From: Atrichornis clamosus
Taxonomy: Eukaryota; Chordata; Aves; Passeriformes; Menuridae
Assembly (NCBI GenBank): GCA_013400975.1
Contig: WBMZ01011909.1
Coordinates: 102,175-166,174 of the forward strand
DNA: 64,000 bases
Direction: 5' to 3'
In this document: positions 63,889 to 64,000 of the stretch, in pieces
Numbering within the stretch: position 1 is the stretch's first letter
Layout: every line of letters starts with the position of its first letter
The notes under the pieces: generated by a model
Told to the model about the DNA's origin: nothing
Databases searched by the model: none
The model's input: the letters and a program-made list of their open reading frames with translations, nothing else
Position numbers and translations under genes: made by a program

Positions 63889-64000
63889 CAGAATCTAAAC
63901 AAACCATTACTTGTCTTTAAGAAAGACAAAACCTTTTTGATGGTTTTCCACTATATCTAGTAATACATAATATTATGATAAATATTATATATTTTTATAT

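Larger units (their letters stand above)
55621..64000. other. AT-rich non-coding DNA to the right edge
   Basis: No gene recognised. Open frames reach 129 codons (plus, 58721-59110), overlapping frames on both strands in a GC-richer patch with a single-mismatch CTCF-like motif CCAGCAGGGGCCGG (58784-58797). A T17 run is at 60666-60682 and an (AT)n tract at 63868-63888. An exon-like segment at 58266-58368 is listed separately. Confidence 0.45.

Overview
This window is vertebrate nuclear DNA, almost certainly from a bird. The evidence is three truncated CR1 retroposons with the typical avian 3' tails (minus strand at 6327-6915, plus strand at 11110-11343 and 32752-33141) and one solo LTR of a family I recognise from bird genomes (39305-39873, with a 5-bp target-site duplication). 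These four copies cover only about 1.8 kb, close to 3% of the window, which fits the low repeat load of bird genomes. No operons, Shine-Dalgarno sites, rRNA, tRNA or CRISPR structures were seen.

I could not identify any protein-coding gene. The longest open frames (about 136-147 codons, at 31205-31679, 32609-33052, 33349-33780 and 35676-36113) are what chance gives. At an assumed 39% GC, a 64-kb window read in six frames should hold roughly one ORF of 139 codons. None shows a family motif, and several lie inside or overlap repeats. The window is best read as a gene desert or the inside of a very large intron. Isolated exon-like segments are listed with low confidence, the best being 24847-25056 (210 bp, phase 0, acceptor and donor both present).

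Layout. 1-6300 is AT-rich single-copy DNA with two tandem duplications and a homeodomain-site-rich stretch near 1330-2130. 6327-6915 is a CR1. 6916-19430 is plain AT-rich DNA with a short CR1 at 11.1-11.3 kb and an enhancer-like patch near 15.7 kb. 19440-19720 is a compositionally distinct block with CpGs and a TATA box, possibly an old LTR or promoter. 19.7-24.7 kb is AT-rich with a perfect 11-bp hairpin at 20894-20923. 24771-25130 is a striking GC-rich block: long G-runs, a (TG)n tract, a CTCF-like motif and an exon-like open segment. 25.1-32.7 kb is AT-rich with splice-site-like pairs at 27.4 and 28.7 kb. A CR1 follows at 32.75-33.14 kb and the solo LTR at 39.3-39.9 kb. 48830-49130 is a small CpG-island-like block. 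54.9-55.6 kb looks like a regulatory element with an octamer and a SOX-like site. The rest of the right end is AT-rich with simple repeats.

No set of genes working together can be described. Any function here is most likely cis-regulatory or structural. The best places to look are the G-run/CTCF-like/exon-like block at 24.8-25.1 kb and the CpG-rich block at 48.8-49.1 kb. Conservation and expression data, not available here, would decide all of these calls.
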